64,000 bases of DNA from positions 186,001 through 250,000 of the forward strand of contig NZ_FOZE01000001.1 of NCBI RefSeq assembly GCF_900113225.1, written 5' to 3'. A model generated the notes under the pieces. That model ran no database searches. It saw only the letters and a program-made list of their open reading frames with translations, and had not been told where the DNA came from. The position numbers were made by a program, and so were the translations under genes. This stretch comes from Mitsuaria sp. PDC51. GTDB lineage: Bacteria; Pseudomonadota; Gammaproteobacteria; Burkholderiales; Burkholderiaceae_C. Positions 7,699 through 16,538 of the stretch are shown here, in pieces (the stretch's first letter is position 1; every line of letters starts with the position of its first letter).

Positions 7699-10600
7699 AT
7701 GAATCTCTCCAAATTCTTCATCGACCGCCCGATCTTCGCGGGCGTGCTGTCGGTGCTGATCTTCGTCGCGGGCCTGCTCGCGGTGCGGGTGCTGCCGATC
7801 TCGGAATACCCCGAGGTCGTGCCGCCCCAAGTGGTGGTCCGCGCGCAGTACCCCGGCGCCAACCCCAAGGTCATCGCCGAAGCCGTGGCCACGCCGCTCG
7901 AGGAATCGATCAACGGCGTCGAAGGCATGCTCTACATGGGCAGCCAGGCCACCACCGACGGCCTCATGACGCTGACCGTGACCTTCAAGCTGGGCACCGA
8001 CCCGGACAAGGCGCAGCAGCTGGTGCAGAACCGCGTCTCGCAAGCCGAGCCGCGCCTGCCCGAGGAGGTCCGCCGGCTCGGTCTGACCACGGTCAAGAGC
8101 AGTCCCGACCTGACCATGGTCGTGCACCTGCTGTCGCCCAACGACCGCTACGACATGACCTACCTGCGCAACTACGCGGTGCTCAACGTCAAGGACCGCC
8201 TGGCGCGGATCCAGGGCGTGGGCCAGGTGCAGCTATTCGGTTCGGGCGACTACTCGATGCGCATCTGGCTGGACCCGCAGAAGGTCGCCGAGCATGGCCT
8301 GTCGGCCAGCGACGTGGTCCAGGCGATCCGTGAGCAGAACGTGCAGGCCGCGGCCGGCGTGGTCGGCGCGTCGCCCGGCCTGCAGGGCATCGACCTGCAG
8401 CTGCCGATCAACGCGCAGGGCCGCCTGAACAGCGAGCAGGAATTCGGCGACATCATCGTCAAGTCCGGCGCGGGCGGCCAGGTGACGCGGCTGCGCGACC
8501 TGGGCCGCATCGAGCTGGGCGCGTCGGAATACGCGCTGCGCTCGCTGCTGGACAACAAGTCCGCGGTGGCGATCCCGATCTTCCAGGCGCCAGGCTCCAA
8601 CGCGATCGAGATCTCCAACAACGTGCGCGCCACGATGGCGGAGCTGAAGAAGGCGATGCCCGAAGGCGTCGACTACTCGATCGTCTACGACCCGACGCAG
8701 TTCGTGCGGGCGTCCATCGAATCGGTGATCCACACGCTGCTGGAAGCGGTGGCGCTGGTCGTGCTGGTCGTGATCCTGTTCCTGCAGACCTGGCGCGCGT
8801 CGATCATCCCGCTGCTGGCCGTGCCGGTGTCCATCATCGGCACCTTCGCGGTGATGCACCTCTTCGGTTTCTCGATCAACGCGCTGTCGCTGTTCGGCCT
8901 GGTGCTGGCGATCGGCATCGTGGTGGACGACGCGATCGTGGTCGTCGAGAACGTGGAGCGCAACATCGAGGCCGGCCTCAGTCCGCGTGAAGCCACCTAC
9001 CGCGCGATGCGCGAGGTCTCCGGGCCCATCATCGCGATCGCGCTGGTGCTGGTGGCCGTGTTCGTGCCGCTGGCCTTCATCACCGGCCTGACGGGCCAGT
9101 TCTACAAGCAGTTCGCGCTGACGATCGCGATGTCGACGGTGATCTCGGCGGTCAACTCGCTGACGCTGTCGCCCGCGCTGGCCGCGATGCTGCTCAAGGG
9201 CCATGACGAGCCCAAGGACTGGCTGACCCGCGCGATGGACAAGGTGCTGGGCCGCTTCTTCGGCGGCTTCAACAAGCTGTTCAACCGCGGTGCCAAGGCC
9301 TACAGCGGCGGCGTGACCAAGGCGATCTCGCGCAAGGTGATCATGCTGGTGGTCTACGGCGGCCTGCTGGGCCTGACCGTGGGCTTGTTCAAGGCGGTGC
9401 CCAGCGGCTTCGTGCCGGCGCAGGACAAGCAGTACCTGATCGGCTTCGCGACGCTGCCCGACGGCGCCACGCTGGACCGCACCGAGGACGTGATCCGCCG
9501 CATGAGCGAGATCGCGATGAAGACGCCGGGCGTGGAGCACGCCATCTCCTTCCCGGGCCTGTCGATCAACGGCTTCACCAACAGCTCCAACTCGGGCATC
9601 GTGTTCGCGTCGCTCAAGTCCTTCGACCAGCGCACCGGCAAGGGCCTGTCCGCGGGCGAGATCGCGGGCAACATGAACGCGCAGTTCGCGCAGATCCAGG
9701 ACGCCTTCGTCGTGATGTTCCCGCCCCCGCCGGTGCAGGGCCTGGGCACGACCGGCGGCTTCAAGCTGCAGCTCGAGGACAAGGGCGGCCTGGGCTACGA
9801 GGCGCTCGACCAGGCGGTCAAGGCCTTCATGGCCAAGGCCCAGCAGGCGCCCGAGCTGGCCGGCATGTTCACCAGCTACCAGGTCAACGTGCCGCAGCTG
9901 TATGCCGACCTGGACCGCACCAAGGCGCGCCAGCTGGGCGTGGCGGTGACGGACGTGTTCGACACGATGCAGATCTACCTGGGCTCGCTCTACGTCAACG
10001 ACTTCAACAAGTTCGGCCGCACCTACACCGTGCGGGTGCAGGCGGACGCCGCCTACCGCGCGCGCGCCGAGGACGTGGGCCTGCTGAAGGTGCGTTCGGC
10101 CTCGGGCGAGATGGTGCCGCTGTCGGCGTTGATGAAAGTCCAGCCGAGCTTCGGCCCGGAACGCGCGATGCGCTACAACGGCTTTCTCTCCGCCGACATC
10201 AACGGCGGCCCGGCCCCCGGTTACTCGACCGGCCAGGCGCAGGACGCGATCGCGCGCATCGCCGCCGAGACGCTGCCCCCGGGCATCAGCTACGAGTGGA
10301 CCGAGCTGACCTACCAGGAGATCCTGGCCGGCAACTCCGCGGTGTGGGTGTTCCCGCTCGCGATCCTGCTGGTGTTCCTGGTGCTGGCGGCGCAGTACGA
10401 GAGCCTGTCCCTGCCGGTGGCGATCATCCTGATCGTGCCCATGGGCCTGATGGCGGCGATGACCGGCGTCTGGCTGAGCCATGGAGACAACAACGTCTTC
10501 ACGCAGATCGGCTTGATCGTGCTGGTGGGCTTGTCGGCGAAGAACGCGATCCTGATCGTGGAGTTCGCCCGGGAGCTCGAATTCGCCGGCAGGACGCCGT

Positions 10601-10962
10601 TGCAGGCGGCGATCGAGGCGAGCCGGTTGCGGCTGCGTCCGATCCTGATGACCTCGATGGCGTTCGTGATGGGCGTGCTGCCGCTGGTGCTGGCCTCCGG
10701 CGCCGGTGCGGAGATGCGCAACGCGATGGGCGTGGCGGTGTTCGCCGGGATGATCGGCGTGACGGCCTTCGGCCTGTTCCTGACGCCGGTGTTCTACGTG
10801 GTGGTGCGCCGCCTGACCGGCAACAAGCCGCTCAAGCAGCATGGCGAGGTGCCGCATGACGTCGAGGCCTTCGTCCAGCCCGAGCAGGGCGCGGGCCACG
10901 ACTTCGGCCCGGGCGGCAACGCCCGTCCGCACCCGGCCGCGCCGCGCCACGAGCACGAGTGA
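7699..10962 (+). CDS. bpeF: RND multidrug efflux permease, HAE1 family (BpeF/MexF-like)
   Basis: 1087-residue inner-membrane proton/drug antiporter, the usual length of AcrB/MexF pumps. The protein opens with the canonical [18 protein letters not shown]. It has twelve membrane segments, two large periplasmic loops after TM1 and TM7, and the TM4 proton-relay segment [17 protein letters not shown] with paired Asp. A second membrane block starts near [13 protein letters not shown]. The C-terminal tail is His- and Pro-rich. It forms a tripartite pump with the adaptor upstream and the outer-membrane factor downstream. Family knowledge for the MexF/BpeF branch suggests chloramphenicol, fluoroquinolones and trimethoprim as substrates; this is not shown by the sequence. 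Confidence 0.92.
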   Translation: MNLSKFFIDRPIFAGVLSVLIFVAGLLAVRVLPISEYPEVVPPQVVVRAQYPGANPKVIAEAVATPLEESINGVEGMLYMGSQATTDGLMTLTVTFKLGTDPDKAQQLVQNRVSQAEPRLPEEVRRLGLTTVKSSPDLTMVVHLLSPNDRYDMTYLRNYAVLNVKDRLARIQGVGQVQLFGSGDYSMRIWLDPQKVAEHGLSASDVVQAIREQNVQAAAGVVGASPGLQGIDLQLPINAQGRLNSEQEFGDIIVKSGAGGQVTRLRDLGRIELGASEYALRSLLDNKSAVAIPIFQAPGSNAIEISNNVRATMAELKKAMPEGVDYSIVYDPTQFVRASIESVIHTLLEAVALVVLVVILFLQTWRASIIPLLAVPVSIIGTFAVMHLFGFSINALSLFGLVLAIGIVVDDAIVVVENVERNIEAGLSPREATYRAMREVSGPIIAIALVLVAVFVPLAFITGLTGQFYKQFALTIAMSTVISAVNSLTLSPALAAMLLKGHDEPKDWLTRAMDKVLGRFFGGFNKLFNRGAKAYSGGVTKAISRKVIMLVVYGGLLGLTVGLFKAVPSGFVPAQDKQYLIGFATLPDGATLDRTEDVIRRMSEIAMKTPGVEHAISFPGLSINGFTNSSNSGIVFASLKSFDQRTGKGLSAGEIAGNMNAQFAQIQDAFVVMFPPPPVQGLGTTGGFKLQLEDKGGLGYEALDQAVKAFMAKAQQAPELAGMFTSYQVNVPQLYADLDRTKARQLGVAVTDVFDTMQIYLGSLYVNDFNKFGRTYTVRVQADAAYRARAEDVGLLKVRSASGEMVPLSALMKVQPSFGPERAMRYNGFLSADINGGPAPGYSTGQAQDAIARIAAETLPPGISYEWTELTYQEILAGNSAVWVFPLAILLVFLVLAAQYESLSLPVAIILIVPMGLMAAMTGVWLSHGDNNVFTQIGLIVLVGLSAKNAILIVEFARELEFAGRTPLQAAIEASRLRLRPILMTSMAFVMGVLPLVLASGAGAEMRNAMGVAVFAGMIGVTAFGLFLTPVFYVVVRRLTGNKPLKQHGEVPHDVEAFVQPEQGAGHDFGPGGNARPHPAAPRHEHE

Positions 10963-10987
10963 TCCCGCAATCTTGATCCCCGGACTG

Positions 10988-11016
10988 CCGGCGTCCCGCC
11001 ACCGCGCGGGCGCCGG
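10988..11016 (+). other. Intercistronic hairpin between pump and outer-membrane factor
   Basis: CCGGCG (10988-10993) pairs with CGCCGG (11011-11016), continuing into CCCGC/GCGGG after a one-base bulge. No T-run. A second hairpin of this kind in the operon. Confidence 0.45.
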
Positions 11017-11067
11017 GGCCGGCGGAGCGCTTCCCGCCGCTTGCGGGGGCGCCAAGGAGTCGATGCC

Positions 11068-12483
11068 ATGAAAACGAAACTGATGATGACGACGCTGCTG
11101 GCCGCGCTGGTGCTGGCCGGCTGCGCGACGCCGCCGCCGATCGACGAGTCGCGCCTGCCGGCCACGCCGGCGGCCTTCAAGTCGACCGCCCCCGCGACGG
11201 TGGGCGAGGCGCGCTGGGCGGTGGTCCCGCCGGCCGATGCCGAGCCGCGCGGCGACTGGTGGCTGGCCTTCGGCGATGCCACGCTGAACGACCTGATCCG
11301 CCGCTCGCTGGTCGGCAACACCGACCTGCAAGGCGCCGCGGCCCGGCTGGCGCAGGCCCGCGCGCTGCTGCGCAGCGCCAACGCCGACCGCCTGCCGCAG
11401 GTCGGCGCCAGCGCCGGCGCGGCGCGCGGCACCGTGGCGGGGCAGGGCCCGGCCGCGGCGACGGTCTGGAACGCCGGCCTGGCCGCGAGCTGGGAGGTCG
11501 ACATTTCCGGCCGCCTGTCGCAGGCCAGCCGCGCGGCCTCGCTGGATGCGCAATCGCGCGAGGCGCTGTTGCAGTCGACCCGGCTGATGGTGCAGGCCGA
11601 CGTGGCGCAGACCTACCTGGCGCTGCGCTTCGCCGACCAGGAGCGTCGCCTGGTGCGAGACACGGTGGCGGCCTACCGCGAGACGCTGGCGTTGACGCAG
11701 CGCCGCTACCAGGCGGGCGACGTGGCCGAGCTGGACCTGGCACGGGTGCAGACCGAGGTGGCCGCGACCGAGGCCGAGGCGATCAGCCTGGACCGCCGCC
11801 GGGCCGAGCTGGAGAACGCCTTGTCGGTGCTGCTGGGCGAGCCGGCCTCGGGCTTCAAGGTGGCCGAGGACACGGCGCTGGCGGCCCTGCCGGCGATCCC
11901 GTCGGGCCTGCCGAGCGCGATGCTGGCGCGTCGTCCGGACGTGGCCGCGGCGCAGCGCGGCCTGCTGGCGGCGCAGGCGCGGGTGGGCGTGGCGCAGGCC
12001 GCGTGGTTCCCGAGCCTGACGCTGACGGCCAACGGCGGTTATGCCTCGCCGGAGCTGAGCGATGTGTTCCGGTGGTCGGCGCGGGCGTGGTCGGTCGACG
12101 CGCTGCTGTCGCTGCCGATCTTCGACGGTGGCCGGCGCAAGGCGGGCGTCGAATCGGCGACGGCCGGGCTGGACCTGGCGATGTCGAGCTACCGCCAGCA
12201 GTTGCTGCAGGCGCTGCGCGAGGTCGAGGACTCGCTGGTGGGTCTGCAGACCTTGTCGCAGCAGGCGGATGTGCAAGGGCAGGCGGTGCAGTCGTCGGCG
12301 CGCGCGACGGCGCTGTCGGACTCGCGCTACCGCAACGGGCTGGTCAGCCAGCTGGACCTGCTGGACGCGCGCCGCAGCGAGCTGCGCAACCGCCGCGCGG
12401 CGCTGCAGGTGCAGGCCGCGCAGTACCAGGCGACGGTGGGCCTGGTCCGTGCACTGGGCGGCGGCTGGAACGCTCCGGCCTGA
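11068..12483 (+). CDS. oprC: RND outer-membrane lipoprotein, NodT/OprM family (OprC/OpcM-like)
   Basis: 471-residue outer-membrane channel of the TolC superfamily. A lipoprotein signal ends at the lipobox LVLAGC. Two repeated OEP domains follow, with the diagnostic DWWLAFGDATLNDLI start and the internal RRPDVAAAQRGLLAAQARVGVAQAAWFP repeat. ATG at 11068 is preceded by AAGGAG at good spacing; an upstream in-frame start lacks a ribosome site and would spoil the signal peptide. It completes the tripartite efflux complex. An intrinsic terminator lies about 65 bases after the stop. Confidence 0.88.
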   Translation: MKTKLMMTTLLAALVLAGCATPPPIDESRLPATPAAFKSTAPATVGEARWAVVPPADAEPRGDWWLAFGDATLNDLIRRSLVGNTDLQGAAARLAQARALLRSANADRLPQVGASAGAARGTVAGQGPAAATVWNAGLAASWEVDISGRLSQASRAASLDAQSREALLQSTRLMVQADVAQTYLALRFADQERRLVRDTVAAYRETLALTQRRYQAGDVAELDLARVQTEVAATEAEAISLDRRRAELENALSVLLGEPASGFKVAEDTALAALPAIPSGLPSAMLARRPDVAAAQRGLLAAQARVGVAQAAWFPSLTLTANGGYASPELSDVFRWSARAWSVDALLSLPIFDGGRRKAGVESATAGLDLAMSSYRQQLLQALREVEDSLVGLQTLSQQADVQGQAVQSSARATALSDSRYRNGLVSQLDLLDARRSELRNRRAALQVQAAQYQATVGLVRALGGGWNAPA

Positions 12484-12490
12484 AACCCGC

Positions 12491-12509
12491 GGCCGGGCAA
12501 GACCCGGCC
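12491..12509 (+). terminator. Stem-loop after the efflux operon
   Basis: GGCCGGG and CCCGGCC flank a 5-nt loop just after the last stop codon. No T-run follows; it may protect the 3' end or assist the stronger terminator 40 bases on. Confidence 0.45.
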
Positions 12510-12547
12510 CCCTTCATTCGCGACCGGCTCATGACCGGTGCCCCTTT

Positions 12548-12575
12548 GGGCGTGCAGGGATGCATGCCCTTTTTT
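12548..12575 (+). terminator. Rho-independent terminator of the efflux operon
   Basis: GGGCGTGC pairs with GCATGCCC (8 bp with one G-U) around a 6-nt loop, followed directly by six T residues (12570-12575). Confidence 0.75.
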
Positions 12576-12587
12576 CATGATTCCAGT

Positions 12588-12620
12588 CAGCGCCACGGCA
12601 TGTTGCCGTGGGTGTCGCTG
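12588..12620 (+). other. Strong hairpin upstream of the Shedu-like gene
   Basis: CCACGGCA (12593-12600) and TGCCGTGG (12604-12611) close a 3-nt loop. Outer arms CAGCG (12588-12592) and CGCTG (12616-12620) extend it. It stands about 90 bases before the nuclease gene and has no T-run. Confidence 0.55.
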
Positions 12621-12707
12621 GTTTCTCCGCCAATGGAGGTGATGGCTCGCCCGTCGCGTCACGGAGATCATCTGCCGCATCGAACCCCCAAGCGACCAGG
12701 CTCCGAC

Positions 12708-13826
12708 ATGGCGACGCAAGACCTCCCCGCACCAACGGCACCCACCACGTCCTTCCGAGAGGAGGTCCCCGATGATCCCTTCGACCGGGAGATGGCGAGC
12801 CATCTTGCCGACGGCGTCTTCCCCAGCTACGAAGGACTGCCCGAGGACTACAAGCAGTGGCGGTTCGAGAACACGAAGAGCATCCTGCGGGCCATCTACA
12901 CGGCGGATCCGACGGCGTGGACGTCACTGAAGAAGAATCAGAAGAAGATCATCGTGCTGCTCCTCGACAAGCTGGCCGTCTCCAACGAGAACGACGCCAT
13001 CTTCGAGGTGCTGAACAGCGTGCTCGAGCTGGACGATGCCACGACGAAGCGGCTCGCCATGCAGCTCAAGAGCGTGTCCTTGCAAAGCGTCGTCTCCGCG
13101 ATCGAGATCCTCCGCCGCAGGCACGAGGTGGCCGAGAAGCTGAGGGCGCTGATGAACGACCACTACCTCGACACGCTTGAGACACCGGACCTGCAGGGCA
13201 TCATCGAAGCCAACACCTGGCTGTTCGGCAGTGCCTACGAGACCCTCGGGGCCGAGGAGGATACGTTCACCAAGATCGCCAAGTCGCTCCGCGATGCGGT
13301 GAAGGGCATCGACGACGTCGACGTGAGCGACCTGGATGAGAGCGAGTCAGCGTTCATCGACGGCGCGAACAAGCAGGCGGACTTGTTCCTTGCTCGCAAG
13401 GTGCCGCATTACGACTCGATGGGCCGGAGGATCTATCGCTGCATCGTGGTGGAAATCAAGCGCCCAAGCGTCGCCCTCAACTACCGGCACCTCCAGCAAC
13501 TCGACGGTTATGCACAGCTGATCAAGAAGCATGCGGAGTTCGGCAGTGAGGCCATGCACTTCGAGCTGATCCTGATCGGGCGGAAGATCTCGGAGGCGGA
13601 TACAGAGATCCGCAGCCGGATGCAGGGCCAGTTGCAAAAGGGCCTGACGGGGTTGGTCAGCGACGACAACCGCATGAAGCGCTTCGTCCTGAATTGGTAC
13701 ACCGTGCTCGACAACTTCCTGCTGAACAACCTGGCGATGATCGAGGCGCTCGAGCTGAAGCGCGAGTCCTATGCCCACGCGTCGAGGCCGGAACTCATCG
13801 CCGACATGCAGGCGCTGGCCACCTAG
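12708..13826 (+). CDS. Shedu-like DUF4263 nuclease (SduA type)
   Basis: 372-residue protein. The C-terminal half carries a PD-(D/E)xK nuclease core of the Shedu/DUF4263 kind: E167 within GIIEANTWLFG, D225 within KQADLFLAR, E249-x-K251 within VVEIKRPS, then the Gln/Tyr helix LQQLDGYAQ (262-270). The N-terminal ~150 residues are helical and unassigned. Shedu proteins are single-gene anti-phage nucleases, so a defence role is likely by family. GC counted on two 60-base lines is 60% and 53%, against 83% on a line of the preceding efflux operon, a sign of acquisition. The ATG at 12708 has a weak ribosome site; in-frame ATGs further up (for example 12633) remain possible. A terminator upstream isolates it from the efflux operon. 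Confidence 0.8.
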   Translation: MATQDLPAPTAPTTSFREEVPDDPFDREMASHLADGVFPSYEGLPEDYKQWRFENTKSILRAIYTADPTAWTSLKKNQKKIIVLLLDKLAVSNENDAIFEVLNSVLELDDATTKRLAMQLKSVSLQSVVSAIEILRRRHEVAEKLRALMNDHYLDTLETPDLQGIIEANTWLFGSAYETLGAEEDTFTKIAKSLRDAVKGIDDVDVSDLDESESAFIDGANKQADLFLARKVPHYDSMGRRIYRCIVVEIKRPSVALNYRHLQQLDGYAQLIKKHAEFGSEAMHFELILIGRKISEADTEIRSRMQGQLQKGLTGLVSDDNRMKRFVLNWYTVLDNFLLNNLAMIEALELKRESYAHASRPELIADMQALAT

Positions 13827-13844
13827 CCGCTGGCCATGCTTGGC

Positions 13845-13918
13845 TGATCGATCCGTGGACCCGCCAATCCATCAGCCGATTCGCCAATCAGCCGATCAAC
13901 CGATCTACCGATCAGCAA
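13845..13918. repeat. Degenerate CCGATC/ATCAGC repeats behind the Shedu-like gene
   Basis: A short AT-richer stretch made of variants of CCAATCAGCCGAT and CCGATCNN, directly after the nuclease stop and running into the end of the small membrane protein gene. No function can be assigned. Confidence 0.4.
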
Positions 13919-14145
13919 TGCCCGCCCGCTTTCGCCCGCAACCGCCGCCAGCCGTTGCGCATCAGCCAGGTCCCGACGCCCGCGAGCAGCAGCACGATCA
14001 CCAGCGCGCCTGTCGCGTCGCTCGGCGCGCCCGCGCCTTCCGCGGCGCCGATCAAGGGGCTCAGCGCATTCACGCCCGCCACCACCGCCGCGATCCACAG
14101 CACCGCGCCGCCCGCCAACTGCCCAAGGGCGACCAGCTTGTTCAT
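13912..14145 (-). CDS. Small two-helix membrane protein, unknown function
   Basis: 77-residue protein with two predicted membrane helices (about GQLAGGAVLWIAAVVAGVNAL and TGALVIVLLLAGVGTWLM) and a basic C-terminal tail (RRLRAKAGG), which suggests the C-terminus stays in the cytoplasm. I do not recognise the family. The ATG at 14145 is the only good start. It lies downstream of the hydrolase on the same strand, about 60 bases away, so it could be the third gene of the ltrA-dehalogenase transcript. Confidence 0.55.
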   Translation of the reverse strand: MNKLVALGQLAGGAVLWIAAVVAGVNALSPLIGAAEGAGAPSDATGALVIVLLLAGVGTWLMRNGWRRLRAKAGGHC

Positions 14146-14206
14146 GCCTTCACTCCGGATGTCGTCAAAGGACGCAGCGTAACGGTCGCGGCGCCGCTTC
14201 CTTCGG

Positions 14207-15154
14207 TCAAAGCCCCGCCCGAAGGAACGGCATCACCGCCGCCAGCAGCGCGTCGGGCGCCTCCTCGGGGATGTAGTGACCGCAGGGCAGGGCCTCGCCG
14301 TCGACCTCCGAGGCCACACGCCGCCATTCCGCCAGCGGATCGAAGCACTTGGCCACCACGCCCTGCGCGCCCCAGTAGACGCGCAGCGGCATTGCCAGCT
14401 TGACGCCCGCATCGCGGTCCGCCCGGTCGTGTTCGAGGTCGATGCCCGCCGCTGCGCGGTAGTCCTCGCACATGCCGTGCGCGGTGCCGGGCAGCGCCAG
14501 CGCCCGCTGGTACTCCACGAATGCGCGTGGGTCGAAGGCCGCCTGGCCCGCATGCCGGCGTCCCATCGTGTCCCGTGCATAGGCGGCAGGGTCGGCCTCG
14601 ATCAGCCGCTCCGGCATCGGCGCCGGCTGGATCAGGAAGAACCAGTGCCAATACGCGCGCGCGAAGGTCTCGGTGGTCTGCTCGTACATCGCCAGCGTCG
14701 GCGCGATGTCCAGCAGCGCCAGCCGCTCGACCACCGCCGGATGGTCCGCCGCCATGCGGTGCGCCACCCGCGCGCCGCGGTCGTGCGCCAGCACGCGGAA
14801 GCGCCCATGCCCCAGCGCGGCCATCACCGCGACCAGGTCCAGCGCCATGCGCCGCTTGCTGTAGTTCGCGTGGTCCGACGCGCCGGCGGGCTTGGACGAA
14901 TCGCCATAACCGCGCAGGTCCGGCATCACGACGCTGAACTGCGCCGCCAGCGCCGGCAACACGCGGTGCCAGATCGCCAGCGTCTGCGGATGGCCGTGGA
15001 TCAGCAGCAGCGGCGGCCCCTCGCCGCAGACGCGCGCATGGATGCGCACGCCGGGCTCGACCTCGACGGACAGGCGCCGCGCGGCCGGCGGGAACAGGGC
15101 ATCGGCCGGATGCGGCTCGGCGATGAACTTCGCGGTGAAGGAAGGAGCGCTCAT
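14207..15154 (-). CDS. Haloacetate-dehalogenase-like alpha/beta hydrolase
   Basis: 315-residue cytoplasmic alpha/beta hydrolase of the fluoroacetate/haloacetate dehalogenase type. Instead of Ser, the nucleophile position is Asp (D125) in HDRGARVAHRM, very close to the HDRGGR signature of those dehalogenases. HGHPQT (53-58) forms the oxyanion turn, YWHWFFLIQPAPMP matches the halide-pocket His-Trp segment, and GHYIPEEAPD provides the His. Asp-based chemistry means hydrolysis of a carbon-halogen bond or of an epoxide; the dehalogenase assignment is the better match. The start overlaps the ltrA stop by 4 bases (ATGA), so the two are translationally coupled. Confidence 0.78.
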   Translation of the reverse strand: MSAPSFTAKFIAEPHPADALFPPAARRLSVEVEPGVRIHARVCGEGPPLLLIHGHPQTLAIWHRVLPALAAQFSVVMPDLRGYGDSSKPAGASDHANYSKRRMALDLVAVMAALGHGRFRVLAHDRGARVAHRMAADHPAVVERLALLDIAPTLAMYEQTTETFARAYWHWFFLIQPAPMPERLIEADPAAYARDTMGRRHAGQAAFDPRAFVEYQRALALPGTAHGMCEDYRAAAGIDLEHDRADRDAGVKLAMPLRVYWGAQGVVAKCFDPLAEWRRVASEVDGEALPCGHYIPEEAPDALLAAVMPFLRAGL

Positions 15155-16395
15155 GGGCCGATGCTAGGGTCGCTGTCCTCGGTCGCGCTGTCGGGCACGA
15201 GACACTGCGCCCGCGAGCGCCGCTCCCAGGCCGCCAGCGCCACCAGCACGGCGCAGGCGAAGGCGCTGGTCGCCACCGGCGGCCAGGCCTGCACGAACGG
15301 ACCCGCCGCCGCCAGCACCAGCACCGCCACGCCGTGCGACCACGGCCAGTGCCCGACCACCGCGCGCTTGAACAGCCCGACGCCGACGGCATACAGCCCC
15401 ACGCCGCCGAGCAGGCACAGCGCCGTCTTCAGGTCGGTGTGGCCGTCGGGATGGGCGAGCACGAACTCGTCCGCCGCCGCGTTGACGATGATTCCGGCCA
15501 CGATGGGAAGGTGGATGTAGGTGTAGGCCAGCCGCGCCAGCCGCCCCGGATCGTCGCTGTGGGTGATGCGGCCGGTGGCGAAGTCGTTGGTGGTGTCGAA
15601 GTAGAGCCACCACAGCGCCAGGCTGCCGGCGAAGGAGACCAGGAAGGCCAGCAGGCTCATCGGCGTCAGCGGCGCCGCGGCGAAGGTCGCGCCGGTGACC
15701 AGCAGCGATTCGCCCAGCGCGATGATCACGAACAGCGCGCAGCGCTCGGCCAGGTGGCCGCCGGAGACATTCCAGTCCGCCGTCGTCGACCGGCCCAGCC
15801 CCGGCACGAAGAACCCGGCCGACGGGCCGATCACCTCGATGCCCAGGGCCACGACCCACAGCGGCACCCGCAGGTCCTCATGCAGCGCGCCGGCGATCCA
15901 CAGCGCCGCCGACACCGACAGCCATGCGCCGATGCGCTGGAAGTTGCGTACCAGGGCCAGGTCGGCGCCGCGCGCCGCCCAGAGGAAGAACAGCGTGCGG
16001 CCGACCTGCAGGGCGGTGAAGGACAGCGCGAACATCAGCGCGCGCTCGCCGAAGGCCTCGGGCAGCGACACCGACATCAGCAGCCCGGCCAGCATCATCG
16101 CGAACAGGCACAGCCGCACCGGCAGCCGCTCCGGGTCCAGCCAGTTCGTCACCCAGGAGGTGAAGATCCACACCCACCAGACCGCCAGCATCAGGAAACC
16201 GGTCTGCGCCGCGCCGCGCAGCGTGACGCCGTCGTGGGCGAAATGCCCGATCAGCGTGTGCGACAGCTGCGTGACGGCGAAGACGAAGACGAGGTCGAAG
16301 AACAGCTCGACGAAGCTGACCTTGGCATGGCCGTGCGGGTCGGGACGGCGCAGGAGGGGAATCCGGGACATCCCCGGACTGTCGCACGCGGCCAT
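15151..16395 (-). CDS. ltrA: Low temperature requirement protein A (LtrA family)
   Basis: 414-residue integral membrane protein of the LtrA family, with a dozen or so hydrophobic segments. Recognisable family sequence starts at KVSFVELFFDLVFVFAVTQLSH and includes RCALFVIIALGESLLVTG. The family is named from Listeria growth at low temperature; the molecular activity is unknown. GGAGG lies 4 bases before the ATG at 16395, which is preferred to an internal ATG at 16371. It is the first gene of a transcript coupled by ATGA overlap to the haloacetate-dehalogenase-like hydrolase. Confidence 0.85.
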   Translation of the reverse strand: MAACDSPGMSRIPLLRRPDPHGHAKVSFVELFFDLVFVFAVTQLSHTLIGHFAHDGVTLRGAAQTGFLMLAVWWVWIFTSWVTNWLDPERLPVRLCLFAMMLAGLLMSVSLPEAFGERALMFALSFTALQVGRTLFFLWAARGADLALVRNFQRIGAWLSVSAALWIAGALHEDLRVPLWVVALGIEVIGPSAGFFVPGLGRSTTADWNVSGGHLAERCALFVIIALGESLLVTGATFAAAPLTPMSLLAFLVSFAGSLALWWLYFDTTNDFATGRITHSDDPGRLARLAYTYIHLPIVAGIIVNAAADEFVLAHPDGHTDLKTALCLLGGVGLYAVGVGLFKRAVVGHWPWSHGVAVLVLAAAGPFVQAWPPVATSAFACAVLVALAAWERRSRAQCLVPDSATEDSDPSIGP

Positions 16396-16538
16396 GAGCC
16401 CTCCACCGGGGCCGATGCCAGCTTGACGCAGATCGCACGGCCGCACCCATAATCGCCCGCACTCCTCTCTACCGCCGGCACCCGCCGGACCCGTCCCGCC
16501 GATCCGCCTTCAAGAGACCGACCCGCCCGAGACGTCGC

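Noticed and set aside
8233-12276. A 1347-codon open frame opposite the RND pump and channel genes
   Set aside because: Low-complexity His/Arg/Gln-rich translation, no domain, fully covered by conserved genes on the other strand.
13845-13918. CRISPR-like array after the nuclease gene
   Set aside because: The repeats are short, degenerate and have no unique spacers of regular length.
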